Source: Phaeoceros laevis (lineage: Eukaryota > Anthocerotophyta > Anthocerotopsida > Notothyladales). Taken from it: a stretch of 33,956 nucleotides of DNA. The translations under genes were made by a program, and so were the position numbers. Location of the stretch: contig JBNGIQ010008657.1 in NCBI GenBank assembly GCA_049999765.1, positions 1 to 33,956 on the forward strand, in the 5' to 3' direction. Under the pieces are notes generated by a model that ran no database searches, was not told the origin of the DNA, and saw only the letters and a program-made list of their open reading frames with translations. Positions 1 to 10,890 of the stretch are shown here, in pieces (positions within the stretch are counted from its first letter, which is position 1; every line of letters begins with the position of its first letter).

Positions 1-310
1 AGGTATGAAAAGTGCCGGATGCCGGCGTATCTGATAGCCGTCATCCACGTTTTCACCAGACGAGAATGGATGCCCGCAGCCGGCGTCCAAATTTCTAAGG
101 AATAGGCCAGGTATGAATCTTTCGGGATGCCGGCTGCCGGCGTGCCGCAGTCCAAGTTTTCGCCAAACGAGAATGGGAAGCTGACAGTCGACGTCCATAG
201 CTCTACGGAGTTTTCCAAGTACGAATCTTCCTGCTCGCCAGCTGCCGGCGTGCGGCCTTTAAGGTTTCACCAAACTACACCGCTGAGGGGTTTTCTGTAC
301 CCGGAGTTTT
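1..310. repeat. Degenerate ~108-bp tandem repeats with GCCGGC cores
   Basis: Three diverged units begin at about 1, 109 and 218. Each opens with a version of aggtatgaat and carries a GC-rich core containing gctgccggcgt. The first two continue with a variant of ttttcgccaaacgagaatgg, and the third has a related form (tttcaccaaactac). Spacing is 108 and 109 bp. The array is cut by the left edge of the window, so more units may lie outside. Short reading frames here simply follow the repeat and are not supported as genes. Confidence 0.65.
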
Positions 311-2600
311 TTCGTCATCGTAGTTGGAAACAGAAAGACACGGAGTTCAAAACAAAAATAAACGGAAGCTCAAATTAAAAAGAAACTGCAGCCTCTGTCC
401 TTGGTCTGCCATGTTGTGTCACTGTACCGATATGGTTTCTAGTCCCAATTGCTATATCTCCCATATCTGTGCAGACAAAGCGATGTCAAGCAACCTCTCT
501 ATTTATGTCTGCATGAAGCCTACTACTACCATGGATTTTTACAGTACCTCCATGCTCAAAGCCATTGCACCCAATAAAGACTGCGGCAGTCTTCTTGATT
601 GCCGAGTCCAAAAGGCGGGCGTAACCCTGAAACTCTTGGCAAAGCGCATATGAAGTGTTCAGCCCGTAATGGAACTTAGGGCGCCACTTGCATTGTGATG
701 TTTTAGTGGCAGTAGATGCGTGCAGACGAGCTTTCCAAAAGTTTTCGTTCCGCGCAAAGTCGCCACGCATGACGGCTCGATCACAGGCGAGAATCAGTCA
801 GCACTAATGTGGCCACTACAAGTGGCCGCATCCTACCGGCCAGGAGTCCATTTTTAAAATCGTCGAAAGACGGGCCCTCTGCTCGTCTACGGTATATCTA
901 CGGTATGATTAGGATTCGCCTAAAACCAGTTTGTGGTGTATTCGCCTGTCGGTGCTCCGTTATACGGTGTGACTTTCCGTGTATACGGTAGATTGCTATA
1001 ATTTTCGGTTTTTGGCGGACTACGTCGGTCCCGGCGTGGTCGCAAAACTCGCGAGGGGTTTTTAAAAGCTGGCCGAATTGTTCCTCCCTCGTGTGGGGGG
1101 GACACAATCACATCAAACCGGCCGCAAGAGATAGCTAACTTGATATAACCATGGGTCTGCCCTAACTGTCTTTGGATTTTCCTGGAGAATCGAGGTCGCT
1201 GGCAGCTGAGCTCTTCACACGGGAATGCTGCTATCAACGAGCCGACCAACCACATTTTTGAATCGTATGTCCTCTTGCTCTCACTAACTTACAAGTGAGG
1301 TTTGCTAGACACCTTTGTGACCCGCTGCTTCTAATGCAGATCTAGATTGCAGCTCGGTTCCAAGTCTAGGTTTGTTTTTTCCAGCACGAAGTACCCATGT
1401 CCAAGAGCTACGATGGATAGACAGCCAATACTTCCACAATGCGTAGTAGCTGTCCTACGAAGTGCGGCATTATCTGTTCGAAGGCTTCAGATGGCTGTAG
1501 TGCTCCGCAGTGCATGCGCGTTCCACCCCTCAGCGTGAAGATAATGTTGCTCAGGCTCATTGTTTTCATGACAACAGTCGCTTTAGCATGTAAAAGTCGT
1601 TATCTCACAAACATGTGCTGCTGAATGTCGGGTAACTGGTAGATGCAAGCTTCCTTCTGTAAGGGGTGCTTTTGAAAAGATGACTCATCGTCGGTCCCTA
1701 GCCTCCTGGGATCCTACAGTTCCATGTCACTGCATTTACATTGTTCACCTTCTGGAAGTGCAGGCACAATTGAAAAGGCACTGGTGATGGTCCACACCAA
1801 CAACTTCATGGGAGCTCGCTTGTGAAGAGGAGCTTGCAATTGGGGGACAAGCTTTTGAGTCTGATATCGATGTAGGTTTGGGTAGACACGAGGCTGCAGC
1901 ACCCGTCTTGATGTCAGTATTTAGAAAGCTTTGTGGCTGCTCACACCCATGGTAAAGGTGGCGAGGGAAATGAATGCAGGCAATGAGAAAAAGTTCCCTT
2001 TCGGGAGGCAGGTCTACAACTTAGGCTGGAGGCGTGCCTTCTTGGTGGGGGACCGACAATTCTAAGTCGAAGACCAAGTTATGAACTCTTGGTTTTTACT
2101 TCTGCTGATGGTCAAAGTGTATGAGCTCTTCCCAGCTACGCAATTTTTACACTCTTCGGATTCAGTTGATAGCTAGCGGTGGTTGGAGAGGCTGGCACGG
2201 AATCTCATTCTGCATTCCAGAGCTCAGAATGGGGACGCGCAGGGCTGCAACAGCGTGGTTGTCGGCAACCAGGTGAGAGCGGTGAAGTATTCTTCCTTCT
2301 GAGCCGTAGTCCCATTCCGCACTGGCCACATGTAACATAAATAAGCATCACCTGAACTCACATGGTACGCCACAAATTATGCTGCCGAGTTGAGTATCAA
2401 GATGCACATGTTTTCAAAATTGATCTCCAGGGATAGATGACCGCACCAGCTGATTTTTACAAGGATTAGAATGCGCTATCATTACAGTCACTAAGGACTC
2501 GACAGTCCACCACCGCCACCTCAGCGCCTTCTTTCCGGGACGACGGTATCGGTCTTTCTCCGCTTACCCCTACACCTCCACTATCACCCCAACGAAACAG
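311..2600. other. No recognisable gene
   Basis: No conserved domain, intron-exon structure or RNA gene was recognised. Reading frames are under about 115 codons and lack family signatures. One minus-strand frame (486-770) has a protein-like composition but no family I can name. The last ~100 bp may belong to the 5' leader of the LINE that follows; its 5' end could not be fixed. Confidence 0.5.
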
Positions 2601-2740
2601 TTTTGAGACATGGCCCCGCAGAAGAAGATGAAGGGCACTCCCCCGACCAGGGTAAACCCCGCTCGCGCAGGGAAGGAATCAAAGAATGCTCTCCTCGCGG
2701 AAGACACCCAGCACGAAGCGGCGGTGAATCTGGCCCCGGA

Positions 2741-2858
2741 CCTCAAGGCTGCAACGCAGTCGGAAGACGACCATGACTTGGGAAAAGCGACCCCCCCCGA
2801 ACCTCAAGGCCGCAACTCAGTTGGAAGACGACCAAAACTTGGGAGAAGCGACCCCAAG
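2741..2858 (+). repeat. ~60-bp tandem duplication inside LINE ORF1
   Basis: The segment cctcaaggctgcaacgcag... (2741-2801) recurs as cctcaaggccgcaactcag... (2802-2858). It encodes two acidic copies of roughly D/N-L-K-A-A-T-Q-x-E-D-D-x-x-L-G-x-A-T-P. The first copy ends in the 8-C run that breaks the frame, so replication slippage is a simple explanation for both the duplication and the shift. Confidence 0.8.
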
Positions 2859-3432
2859 CCCGATAGAGGAAGAGCCCACCCATCCGGGGGATGAGGAACC
2901 CACTCTCATTGGGCATCATCAGCAAGGCCTGAAGAGGAAAGCGCGCTCTCTCAAAGATCTTGCAAGCTCTTTGCCAGTTTCCCCAGTCGCCACCACGGAA
3001 GCAGAGAAGGAGGTGCAGTTACAGATGTATCTCCAGCTCCGGGTGGAGGTTCTCAGTTAGGCCACCCAAATCAAGCAGCTCAAGGAGGCGGAAATTCGGC
3101 ATACCAACCAAATCAAGCAGATGCAGCAGGACATAGCCAACTTCACCCGACAAGGTAACCTCATCCCGCCACCTCCAGTGCTATCCATTCGGCCTCCTCA
3201 CTATTCCACGGACTCAATACCGCTTTGAACGTTCACCACTGCAGCTGCAGGCTCATCCCGGCTACAATCCCAGCTTCAGGCTGCCAAATCAAAAGAAATC
3301 TTGGAACTCACTACTATGCAAGGTAGAATCCAGGACAAACTAGCAGTGGTTCGAGGCGATTCAGGGTGCTCTCCATTGTCGCGGGAACTCTTCCCAACAA
3401 CGAGACCACAATATGCATCCAGCTCGGCTGAC

Positions 3433-3810
3433 CCTCACATGCAATGGAACAGACCACCCACAAAGGTACACAACCCGAGCCTGGATATTGTCCCTGTAGG
3501 TTTACCAAATACTCCGACCAATCCTGCCGACGGTACCCCTACCACCCTGGCAGGGGAGGATTTACAGCACAGGGTGCCCCCAAGGAGGGAGCCACACTTG
3601 CAATGGAATCGCTTATCAGCCGAGGGGTGCAGAGCAGGTTCAGATACGGTTTCATCAGGTTTACCCTGTCTACCAGCCAGACATACTGATGGCGATTTTG
3701 GTACCTTACACGGAGATGAGCTACAACGGAGGTTGCAGTCAAGCAGGGAACCAGATACCATGTATAGATTTGGATTCGTAGCCATAAATGGGGAACCTGC
3801 TGCTAGCCAC
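3433..3810 (+). repeat. 53-residue imperfect repeats in LINE ORF1
   Basis: Two units of exactly 159 bp (3433-3591 and 3592-3750) start with PHMQWNR and PHLQWNR and end with PPRRE and QSSRE. They share spaced S-D-I/T-V, G-L-P, D-G and L-x-G-E/D-E/D-L-Q-x-R positions. A third unit starts at 3751 (PDTMYRF) and fades out. The units have diverged strongly at DNA level, so the duplication is older than the 60-bp one upstream. Confidence 0.7.
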
Positions 3811-4533
3811 AGGTGGGATACTCTTGGCCATGACGACGGGTGGCTCGAAAGGACAGGAGGGATTCAGGGGGATGACCCCCAATCTTTCTCTGACCAACCA
3901 GTTCACAACCACAATGCTTGGACATTTCCACAATCGGAACCCCGTCGTCAATACCCATTAGAGGGATGGAGGAGCGAGGGGAGGACACGACACTGGTCTC
4001 CTCCTCTCCAAAGTCAGGGGGGCACCCTTCCGATCCACTATGGGGATATTGACCCCACACCTCATCTGAATATTCGGATAACATGGGTGCCAGAAAGGCA
4101 ACATGAGGACGACAATCGGCCAGTCGTGGTGGAATCCATCACGCAATGGCTCTGGACACACTTCCAGATCCCCGCGCAGACCTTCACTGAGATATCCAGG
4201 TCCCCCTTCTTCAGGGAAGCCTGCAGGCCCCATGACGATGATTCCCGCTTTTGCTTGCCCATGGTACGGCCTAGGGTCCTAATCCTCAAATGTCAGCATA
4301 TGGAGGACAAGTTACGCATACTCAAGATTGCTCCACTAATCGGGATGAGAACCCTTGGCTGGAGAATTCGTGGTCATGAGGCTGGTGGCCCCTCTGGAAC
4401 GCAGAGTCTGGAACAAGGGTCTTCTCAGGATCTCAATGCCTCCCCCTTGGTCTCCCAATACAGAATTCAATGCACCCGGAACCAACCAGGAGGGGCAGAA
4501 GAGTCCAACCCTTGGGGATCAAGGTCTTTGTTC

Positions 4534-4572
4534 TGACAGAGGGTGGGGGCGGCATTGACAGCCGCCCCCACC
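4534..4572 (+). promoter_or_regulatory. TGA stop plus perfect 12-bp hairpin between ORF1 and ORF2
   Basis: TGA 4534-4536 ends ORF1. The same frame stays open downstream as ORF2. Five bases after the stop, ggtgggggcggc (4542-4553) pairs without mismatch with gccgcccccacc (4561-4572) around a 7-nt loop, attgaca. Eleven of the twelve base pairs are G-C. A stable structure just after a stop is the arrangement known to promote readthrough or reinitiation in some LINEs, for example Candida Zorro3 and silkworm SART1. That this copy used it is inference. Confidence 0.55.
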
Positions 4573-7500
4573 ATACAGGATGTCGTGATTACATATTGGA
4601 ATATCAAAGGATATTCGGTTGAGAAATTTGAGGCTCTTGACAGCGTCATCCCAGAATGGGATATCTTGGCCATCTCCGAGACCACAGAGATGGCATATAA
4701 TCCTATTATAGACCCACCAGGCACATTCTCGTTTGGCTTCTTGGCCTTTACACAACATCTGCAACAGGAAACCCCGATGGGGAGCATAGGGGGCATCAGA
4801 GTATTCTGTAAAACTCATCTCAAGGAAGCGGTCTGCCTGGAGGCGATGGCTCCCCTTGAGCAATACATTTGGATTCGAATCAAGATAGTAGCGGAGCCCA
4901 CCTTCATTGCCTTCACATATTTCCCCACACACTCCAGCAAGCTCTTAACCACGGTGGGGAGACCGGTCGAGTACATTTTTGATGAATTTTTTGTGGACGC
5001 AGCAGGCTTCAAAGGCAAAGACCGTGTCATAGCATTTGGGGACATGAATACCAGAATCAAGGATGCCCAAATCATAGTCCCGGCTTCAGATCTTCCCCGA
5101 TTCAGACGACAAACAAGCAATTCTATTATCAAAACTCCCATCTCAGCGGACAGACTCCTTCAAGTCTTGAATGAACTCCAAATGGTCGTCTGTAATGGCT
5201 TAGGCATATGTCCACAATCAGACGGTTATACATTCCGCGTAGGGAACTGGGGAAGAAGGACCATTGACTTCTTCTGCATCGAAATCCACCAGGCCCATAC
5301 TGTTCTAGAGTTGACGCTCCTCCAGGAGATGATGGGTCCGGATCATACCCCAATTGCGGTTAAGCTAAGGGGACCCCGTCTGCACGTGCCAAGACGTCCC
5401 AGAGGCAGGCGAGCTAAACGCAAGACATATACACTGAGGGCTGACAGAATCCACCTATTCACGGAGGATATGGATGCAGCCATCCAGAATATTCAGACAG
5501 AGATCCACCGACACCAGGATCCCATCATAGCAGCACAAAGTCTGCACTCCAAGATGCTAGTTGCCATCCGGAGACATGGTAGACTTCGCCGGAGCAACAA
5601 AGGTCACCTTGCCAACCTCGACAACACAAATGGCAAGAGAAGACCTGCTCACACCTACGAAGGATCATTCACAACCGACTGGCAGAGCGACCCAACTATG
5701 AACAATCTGCGGAGTACAAAATGCTCATGAGCATATACAAGAAGCGATGCAAGACTGCGATTGCTCAACACGCCGAACAACAGACAAGACAAGCTATCCT
5801 CCAAGTCACTAAGGGAAAGAAGGAGTTCTGGAGAATCATCAAAAGACAAAAGAAGCCGATTCTTCTCACTGACATCAAAACATGGGAGGACTATACTCGC
5901 AAGCTCTACTACTCAGAGGCCGCTCATCATAGGCTCTCTTACCCCCTCCCGCAAGCTACACCTGCCGCTTATATTACTCCTGGGATGGTCCAAGACGCTA
6001 TTAAGAGAATAGCCAGCGGCAGGGCAGCGGATGAGTACGGCCTCAAGATTGAGCACTTCAAAGTTCTCAATCAAGTACAACTGCCTGCCCTCCTTACCCA
6101 GATTTTCAACAGATGCATTTAGGAAGGCAAACTGCCGATTCAATGGGGTAGGGGGTTTGTCATACCTCTCTACAAAAAGGGTGATGCCATGGTTCCCACA
6201 AACTATAGAACGATTACCATCATTCCCATTTTTGCTAACATCCTGGCTACCATCGAGGAATCTGGCCTTCGTCCGTAAAGACAAAGTGTTGCCCAGACTT
6301 TACAGGCAGGATTTCGACGAGGCTACGCGGCTGAGGATCATTTTTTACACCCAAGACCTTGGTACAGTATAATCTAGATAGAGGTACCAAAATATATGCG
6401 GCCTTCCTTGACATCTCAAAGGCCTTCGACGCCATCCCCTGAGCTGCCCTGTGGCAAATACTTCAGGAGTTGCAAATGCCGGCAAACCTGAGGAGACTAC
6501 TTCAGCTATTATATGACAACTGTAAGGTCGCTGTCCGAACCCCTCTTGGAGACACTAACACTATCCCCAGCAATACCGGGGTTGAGCAAGGGTGCCCAGC
6601 TAGTCCGTCTTTTTTTTCCTTTGTTATGCAGGCCCTGGAACTCGCCCTTTCTGAAGTCCTACCCAACCCAGCAATCCTCATGATACCTGTCATCATTCAC
6701 AGTCTGTTTTATGCAGACGATGTGGTTCTTTTGGCCACATCTCCGGCAGGATTACGACGTCTGCTACAATGCACCCAGGCCTTCTGTACCAGGTTCCACC
6801 TTTAGATGAATATCCCTAAATCGGCCATTGTCATCTTCGGGGTCCAGAAGCAGGAATCAGACTTTGTCTGGAATGATCAAGTAATTGGTCGCCAACCATC
6901 TTATAATCACTTGGGAATAGATACATATGCAGACAGGCAGCAAGCCAAGGCCCGGCTTAACAGGATGACTCTAACCAGGTCCACAATCGCCCGCATTTTC
7001 GCAGCAGTAGCAGCCGATTACTGCCAACATTTGATCCCAATGTCTAAATTATGGAATTCGGTGGTCATCCCCACACTTCTCTATGCAGTACCATCATGGG
7101 GTCCGGGCTGCATGGACCCCCATTGGGAGGAAATGCAGAGGATCCAGAATTCCTTTTATCGACGGATTCTTCATTTACCAAAATCATCCAACATCGACAT
7201 ACTTCTGGTTGAGGTCGGAGCTTACCCAGTGGAAATCGAGGCCCTTATCATCACCGCACGGTATCTCCAGTGAATCTCCAGACTGCCATCCAACCGACTA
7301 CCTAAAATAGCTCTCCAACTTGCCATTGAGGAAGACCGTTTATTTGGAAGAGGCTGGTACTTTGAGTGGAAGGCTTGGCTTGCCAAATGGCACCTACTCC
7401 ATCGACAGTTATCCGAGCTCACCCCAGAGCTCGAGGTCATCCGACAAGCATACATCGAGCTCACTTGGCTGACCAGACCACTGCCCCAGACGAAGGCTTA

Positions 7501-7952
7501 CTAAATCCAGCATTTCCGAAACGGCCGGATCACATTTGCACCACCTTCAGTCTTTTTTACGACTACAGATACCGATGGAACACACGGCAGCCTTTGCGAG
7601 ATGTCGAAGCAGAACTGCCCCAACGGCCTTTTCAAGGCAAAGGTGGGCTAAGGTTCCAAGAGCGCAACGCAGCTGCCCGAAATGTTTTATGCTATCTGCA
7701 GAGGAAGAACACCATATCTTTTATTAATGTCCAAGTCTCTTACAGGTTCGGATTCGACATGGTCACCTGTTTAAACGCAATCAGTCACTAGTTTCCTTCT
7801 TTCAACAAGACCAGCGGGCAGTAGCAAGCTACATTCATGATTGCTACCAGGCTTTACAGGTTTCATGGGACAGAGCGGGCCGGAAGTCCTCTAGGAAGAG
7901 ATCGACGGCATTAGCTATAGTACGTAAGGCTAAGAGGCTACGCAGAAACTAA
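4543..7952 (+). pseudogene. LINE ORF2: APE endonuclease, reverse transcriptase, CCHC finger
   Basis: ORF2 nicks target DNA and copies the element RNA. Endonuclease motifs run in order: TYWNIKGY, AISETTE, FTYFPTH, AFGDMNTR, RRTIDFF and GPDHTPI (PDH where SDH is usual). The RT follows: IPLYKKGD...NYRTITIIP, QAGFRRGY, FLDISKAFD (catalytic Asp), GVEQGCPASPSFF and FYADDVVLLA (6707-6733). The tail has C-P-K-C-x8-H-H-x4-C (7674-7730). Lesions: a frameshift before 5690, TAG 6120, TAA 6276, a frameshift at the T6 run 6341-6346, TGA 6440, TAG 6803, TGA 7271, TAA 7502, a frameshift between about 7505 and 7560, and TAA 7725 inside the finger. The frame ends at TAA 7950-7952. There is no ATG near its start, consistent with translation linked to ORF1. 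Confidence 0.9.
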
Positions 7953-7977
7953 CGCTTGAAAGCTTTGTCGACCCTTT

Positions 7978-7983
7978 AATAAA
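7978..7983 (+). terminator. Candidate poly(A) signal of the LINE
   Basis: AATAAA in the context ctttaataaaagtctg lies 26 bp after the ORF2 stop, the expected place for the LINE 3' end. No A-rich tail is visible right after it, so the exact 3' end is unknown. Confidence 0.45.
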
Positions 7984-9727
7984 AGTCTGCTTCTTGGTCT
8001 ACCCAGAGCGCATATCACAATCACTTCGCATCACATATAGGCACGACTTAGTGTGTCGGAGCAAGTCAGTACCATCAAACTTGCATACCCCCCCCCCGTA
8101 GACACAAACAATAGTTGATATCCGGGACGCTTTGTTGAGTGTTGGGCACACACACTGTCGGCAAATCTCCGGGTTGCACATTCCTAAAACTAGCCAACCT
8201 CCCGCAAAGACTTTGCGATTTGCTCATGAGGACCGATAACAAGCCCCCTCTCCTGACGAGATGATGGGCCCACGACGTTTTTTCAAGCTTCACAACATCA
8301 CACTGTAATACCTTGCAAAGCCGACACAACTTTGGATTTAACACTCAGATTCAATGCCACTCACCCCGGAGCGAAGGAGGTCAGGATGCCTACGCGCCAA
8401 AGTTCAGGCCAGAGTGGGTTGGTTGTGACCTTACCATGGATCTAAAGATGTGAGCTGACGAGTTGACAGTCGTCAGCTTACTATGGTTGGGAGCTGTCTG
8501 CTATAAAATGGATATCCCGACGTCCCCTTGGTGGACTATAAGGGGGACGTCAATACATGATTATGAGAACAACAAAGATGCAACCATCTCTACTTACACA
8601 CACTCGGAAGAGCCCCCCTCCAACAAAAATTCCAATGCTCCAATCTGAAACTGAACCGACCATAAAACAAATTCGATGAGCTGGTATGATCCAGGGTACC
8701 ATACTCTGAAGATATACACATTACACAATAGCATAACACTCGCTAAAACACCCAGTTGCTATAATATCCCCACGCACTTCGTTGTCACGACCATGGATCA
8801 AACACCAGACAACAGCGACACTGCAGGGCCACTGGAATTTAAACATCTGCCGCTCAGGAAGCATCCCCTCCCTGTCTCTCCATACCAAACCACGCCACTC
8901 TCATATCAGACCCTCCCAGCATCATCCCTGCAGCTATCTCAACAATTTATAGATCTATCCAATCACCACTCACACTGAAAAACCAAGGTACGGCGACTTT
9001 GGCACTCATAGTTTCTCGTTAAACGTGGTTGGCCCATATTCCACAAGGTTAACATCAGGGCACTCGAAAGTCATCAATTCTTCCTCACATAGCTTTCCAC
9101 AGTCATCTCATGGCCAGTCCCCTCTAACCCTGCGTTAAGATACACCCCACAATCCTGTTAATTAGGTTGTCTTGGCCATGAACCAGTTCTTCGCTCACCA
9201 TTCTCAACAGACTCAAAAGGCACTGTCCGGCTGACAATAATAAACCTGCAACATCAAACAACCAAGAGGAAGACTGAAATCAGCTAGGAGCCCGGCAATC
9301 TTGCAGCTAAAGATTCAACAACATCCCTGCACAATAGTCTCGCATCCCCAAGAGTATCCTGATGCAAAGCTATGTCGCCACTATACAAACATTACTAGAT
9401 TATATCCATCAGGCACAGGGCTGCCATTCCGACAGTCTGAAGGAGGGGCACCACCGCAAAACAGCCACCCAGCCCCGTCCCAGGCCTTGCCTCATCAACT
9501 TCCCGCTAGGCTTCTTCGATACTAGAACACCACGCCCGGCTGTTGCGTCTCCACCTCCTGATTTGGTCTGTCAAAGGAATACCTTGACTCTGATCTGTCT
9601 CCCTGAACCTGACGACCATCGTTCGCAAGGCGGCAGCCGGGAAGGTTCGGGGCATCGGCAGGAGGGTTCGAGGTCAATTCAAAGTAGGTTCGGGGAGACA
9701 GGACAGTCACCAGGTTCGTAGCACCTA
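7984..9727. other. No recognisable gene
   Basis: Only short frames without family signatures are present on either strand. The one notable local structure is the hairpin at 8519-8551. Nothing suggests an RNA gene. Confidence 0.5.
8519..8551. repeat. Small perfect inverted repeat
   Basis: gacgtcccc (8519-8527) and ggggacgtc (8543-8551) are exact reverse complements around a 15-nt spacer. It is a short hairpin or cruciform candidate of unknown role. Confidence 0.5.
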
Positions 9728-9912
9728 AGCTTAAGGCAGGAAGGTAGGTAACAGTATAAAGGTTCAAGGTAGGTAGGTAGGTTTCAGCAGGAAGATTTAA
9801 GGTAGGTTCCAGGTAAAAGTAGGTAGGTAGTTTCAAGGCAGGTAGGTCGATTCATGGTAGGTAGATAGATTTCAGTAAGTAGGTTCAATAGGTAGGTTCA
9901 GTAGGTAGGTTA
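9728..9912. repeat. AGGT-rich degenerate microsatellite tract
   Basis: The tract is dominated by (A)GGTAGGT blocks separated by ttcaag, ttcagcag or ttcaat spacers. Short returns of the same motif occur at the two duplication boundaries, near 10880 and 11710, so this tract may have mediated unequal exchange. Confidence 0.75.
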
Positions 9913-10137
9913 AAATGCAAATGCAAGCCTCCATTAGGAGCCTCATCACAAGTTTCTCACAAAGACCTTTGCTAAACATCACCGAACTTGGAATTACACA
10001 TTGAAAAGTAACATTTCAACTCCACCTACACAAAGTCTAAGGGAACAGCAAGAAGGAGGCCTAAGATGGAGAAGAAGCCTTTCACCAAAAGCAACTTCAG
10101 CCATTAGGATACAAAGACATGTGGAGGGTGAGTCCCC

Positions 10138-10237
10138 NNNNNNNNNNNNNNNNNNNNNNNNNNNNNNNNNNNNNNNNNNNNNNNNNNNNNNNNNNNNNNN
10201 NNNNNNNNNNNNNNNNNNNNNNNNNNNNNNNNNNNNN
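10138..10237. other. Scaffold gap (100 N)
   Basis: Exactly 100 N, so probably a placeholder length. It falls where the 31-bp minisatellite starts, which explains the assembly break. By comparison with copy 2, sequence equivalent to about 11117-11170 is missing here, plus an unknown number of minisatellite units. Confidence 0.95.
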
Positions 10238-10374
10238 GCCCACGTTTCTAGTGCATTGGGCCCACGTTGCCCACGTTTCTAGTGCATTGGGCCCACGTTG
10301 CCCACGTTTCTAGTGCATTGGGCCCACGTTGCCCACGTTTCTAGTGCATTGGGCCCACGTTTCTAGTGCATTGG
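10238..10374. repeat. 31-bp minisatellite GCCCACGTTTCTAGTGCATT...
   Basis: Three full 31-bp units start at 10238, 10269 and 10300, followed by shortened units to about 10374. They are nearly identical, implying recent expansion. The counterpart in copy 2 (near 11169) has one diverged copy only. Confidence 0.9.
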
Positions 10375-10890
10375 TGAGACGTAGGTGTCCTTGGTCCTTC
10401 TACAAAAACCCTAATCCAGCAGCGTAAACCTTTTACCTTAGGCGCCATAGCCAAAGAAGCTCTCAAGCTCTTGCAAATGACAAGGTTTAGCCCTTTTCAA
10501 TCTTGAAATTAGGGCAGGTTTAGGGTAGCCGCCAAAACCAATGTAAAACCCAAGTTAGGGCTTGTTTCAGCAAAGATGAATCCCTAATAGGGCACCTTTC
10601 AAAGTTACAAAAAGAAAAATCATTTTTAGGGCACCCTTCAAGTTTTCAAGAAGAACCCAAAAGTTAGGGCCTGTTTGGGTTTTTTTGAAACTGAAAATTA
10701 GGGCACGTTTCACTTATGCTCTCAATTTTCAAAAAACCAAAGTTAGGGCCTGTTTGGATTTTCTTTTTGTAAAAGTGGGTGGGTGTGCCCAATTGGATAT
10801 GTCTTTTTGTGTGTGTGGGTGAAAACAAGTTTTTACTTGTGCACCCTACCTGCATAACTGTTCCCTACTAGACTAGGGTAGGTAGGTTCA

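Larger units (their letters stand above)
2610..4536 (+). pseudogene. LINE ORF1, RNA-binding protein, broken
   Basis: ORF1 proteins coat LINE RNA and form the ribonucleoprotein needed for transposition. The ATG at 2610 opens a basic, charged N-terminus (MAPQKKMKGT). An 8-C run at 2791-2798 shifts the frame by one base, and the frame then continues through TAG 3058-3060 and TGA 3226-3228 to TGA 4534-4536. The stretch after TAG 3058 (TQIKQLKEAEIRHTNQIKQM) has heptad character and suggests a coiled coil. The middle contains two 53-residue repeats. Near the C-terminus RPRVLILKCQHMEDKLRIL matches the pattern of the L1 ORF1 RRM/CTD region, in which a V-I-K-F-like strand is followed by D-K-x-x-I-L. 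ORF2 follows in the same frame after one stop. Confidence 0.75.
2610..7983 (+). mobile_element. LINE (non-LTR retrotransposon), two ORFs, decayed
   Basis: A target-primed retrotransposon with ORF1 (coiled coil plus L1-like RNA-binding end) followed by ORF2 (APE endonuclease, reverse transcriptase, C-terminal CCHC finger). Both are on the plus strand, and an AATAAA lies 26 bp after the ORF2 stop. About nine in-frame stops and at least four frameshifts make this copy inactive. The limits given are those of the coding part and the poly(A) signal; no target-site duplication was identified, so the true ends are open. Clade assignment is uncertain: ORF1 is L1-like, whereas the ORF2 tail is a short CCHC rather than the zf-RVT module of the second LINE in this window. 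Confidence 0.9.
9903..10890. repeat. Large tandem duplication, copy 1
   Basis: It begins aggtaggttaaaatgcaaat and ends near ccctactagactagggtagg. It matches copy 2 (10891-11718) closely base for base, with small indels. It differs mainly by containing the scaffold gap and an expanded 31-bp minisatellite that is a single copy in the partner. It carries about seven TTAGGG(C)-type motifs at irregular 30-50 bp steps between 10500 and 10760. There is no coding potential. Confidence 0.85.

Noticed and set aside
486-770. Minus-strand frame of 94 codons with a protein-like composition
   Set aside because: No recognised family, no supporting intron or neighbour, no clear ATG context; kept only as a remark in the non-coding stretch.
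3314-4289. Minus-strand frames opposite LINE ORF1
   Set aside because: Shadows of the plus-strand coding sequence, without family signatures.
9522-9836. Minus-strand frame rich in Leu-Pro-Thr-Tyr
   Set aside because: It is the translation of the AGGT repeat tract.
10001-10313. Open frames running through the first N gap
   Set aside because: They exist only because N codons are read as unknown residues; the sequence is a minisatellite.
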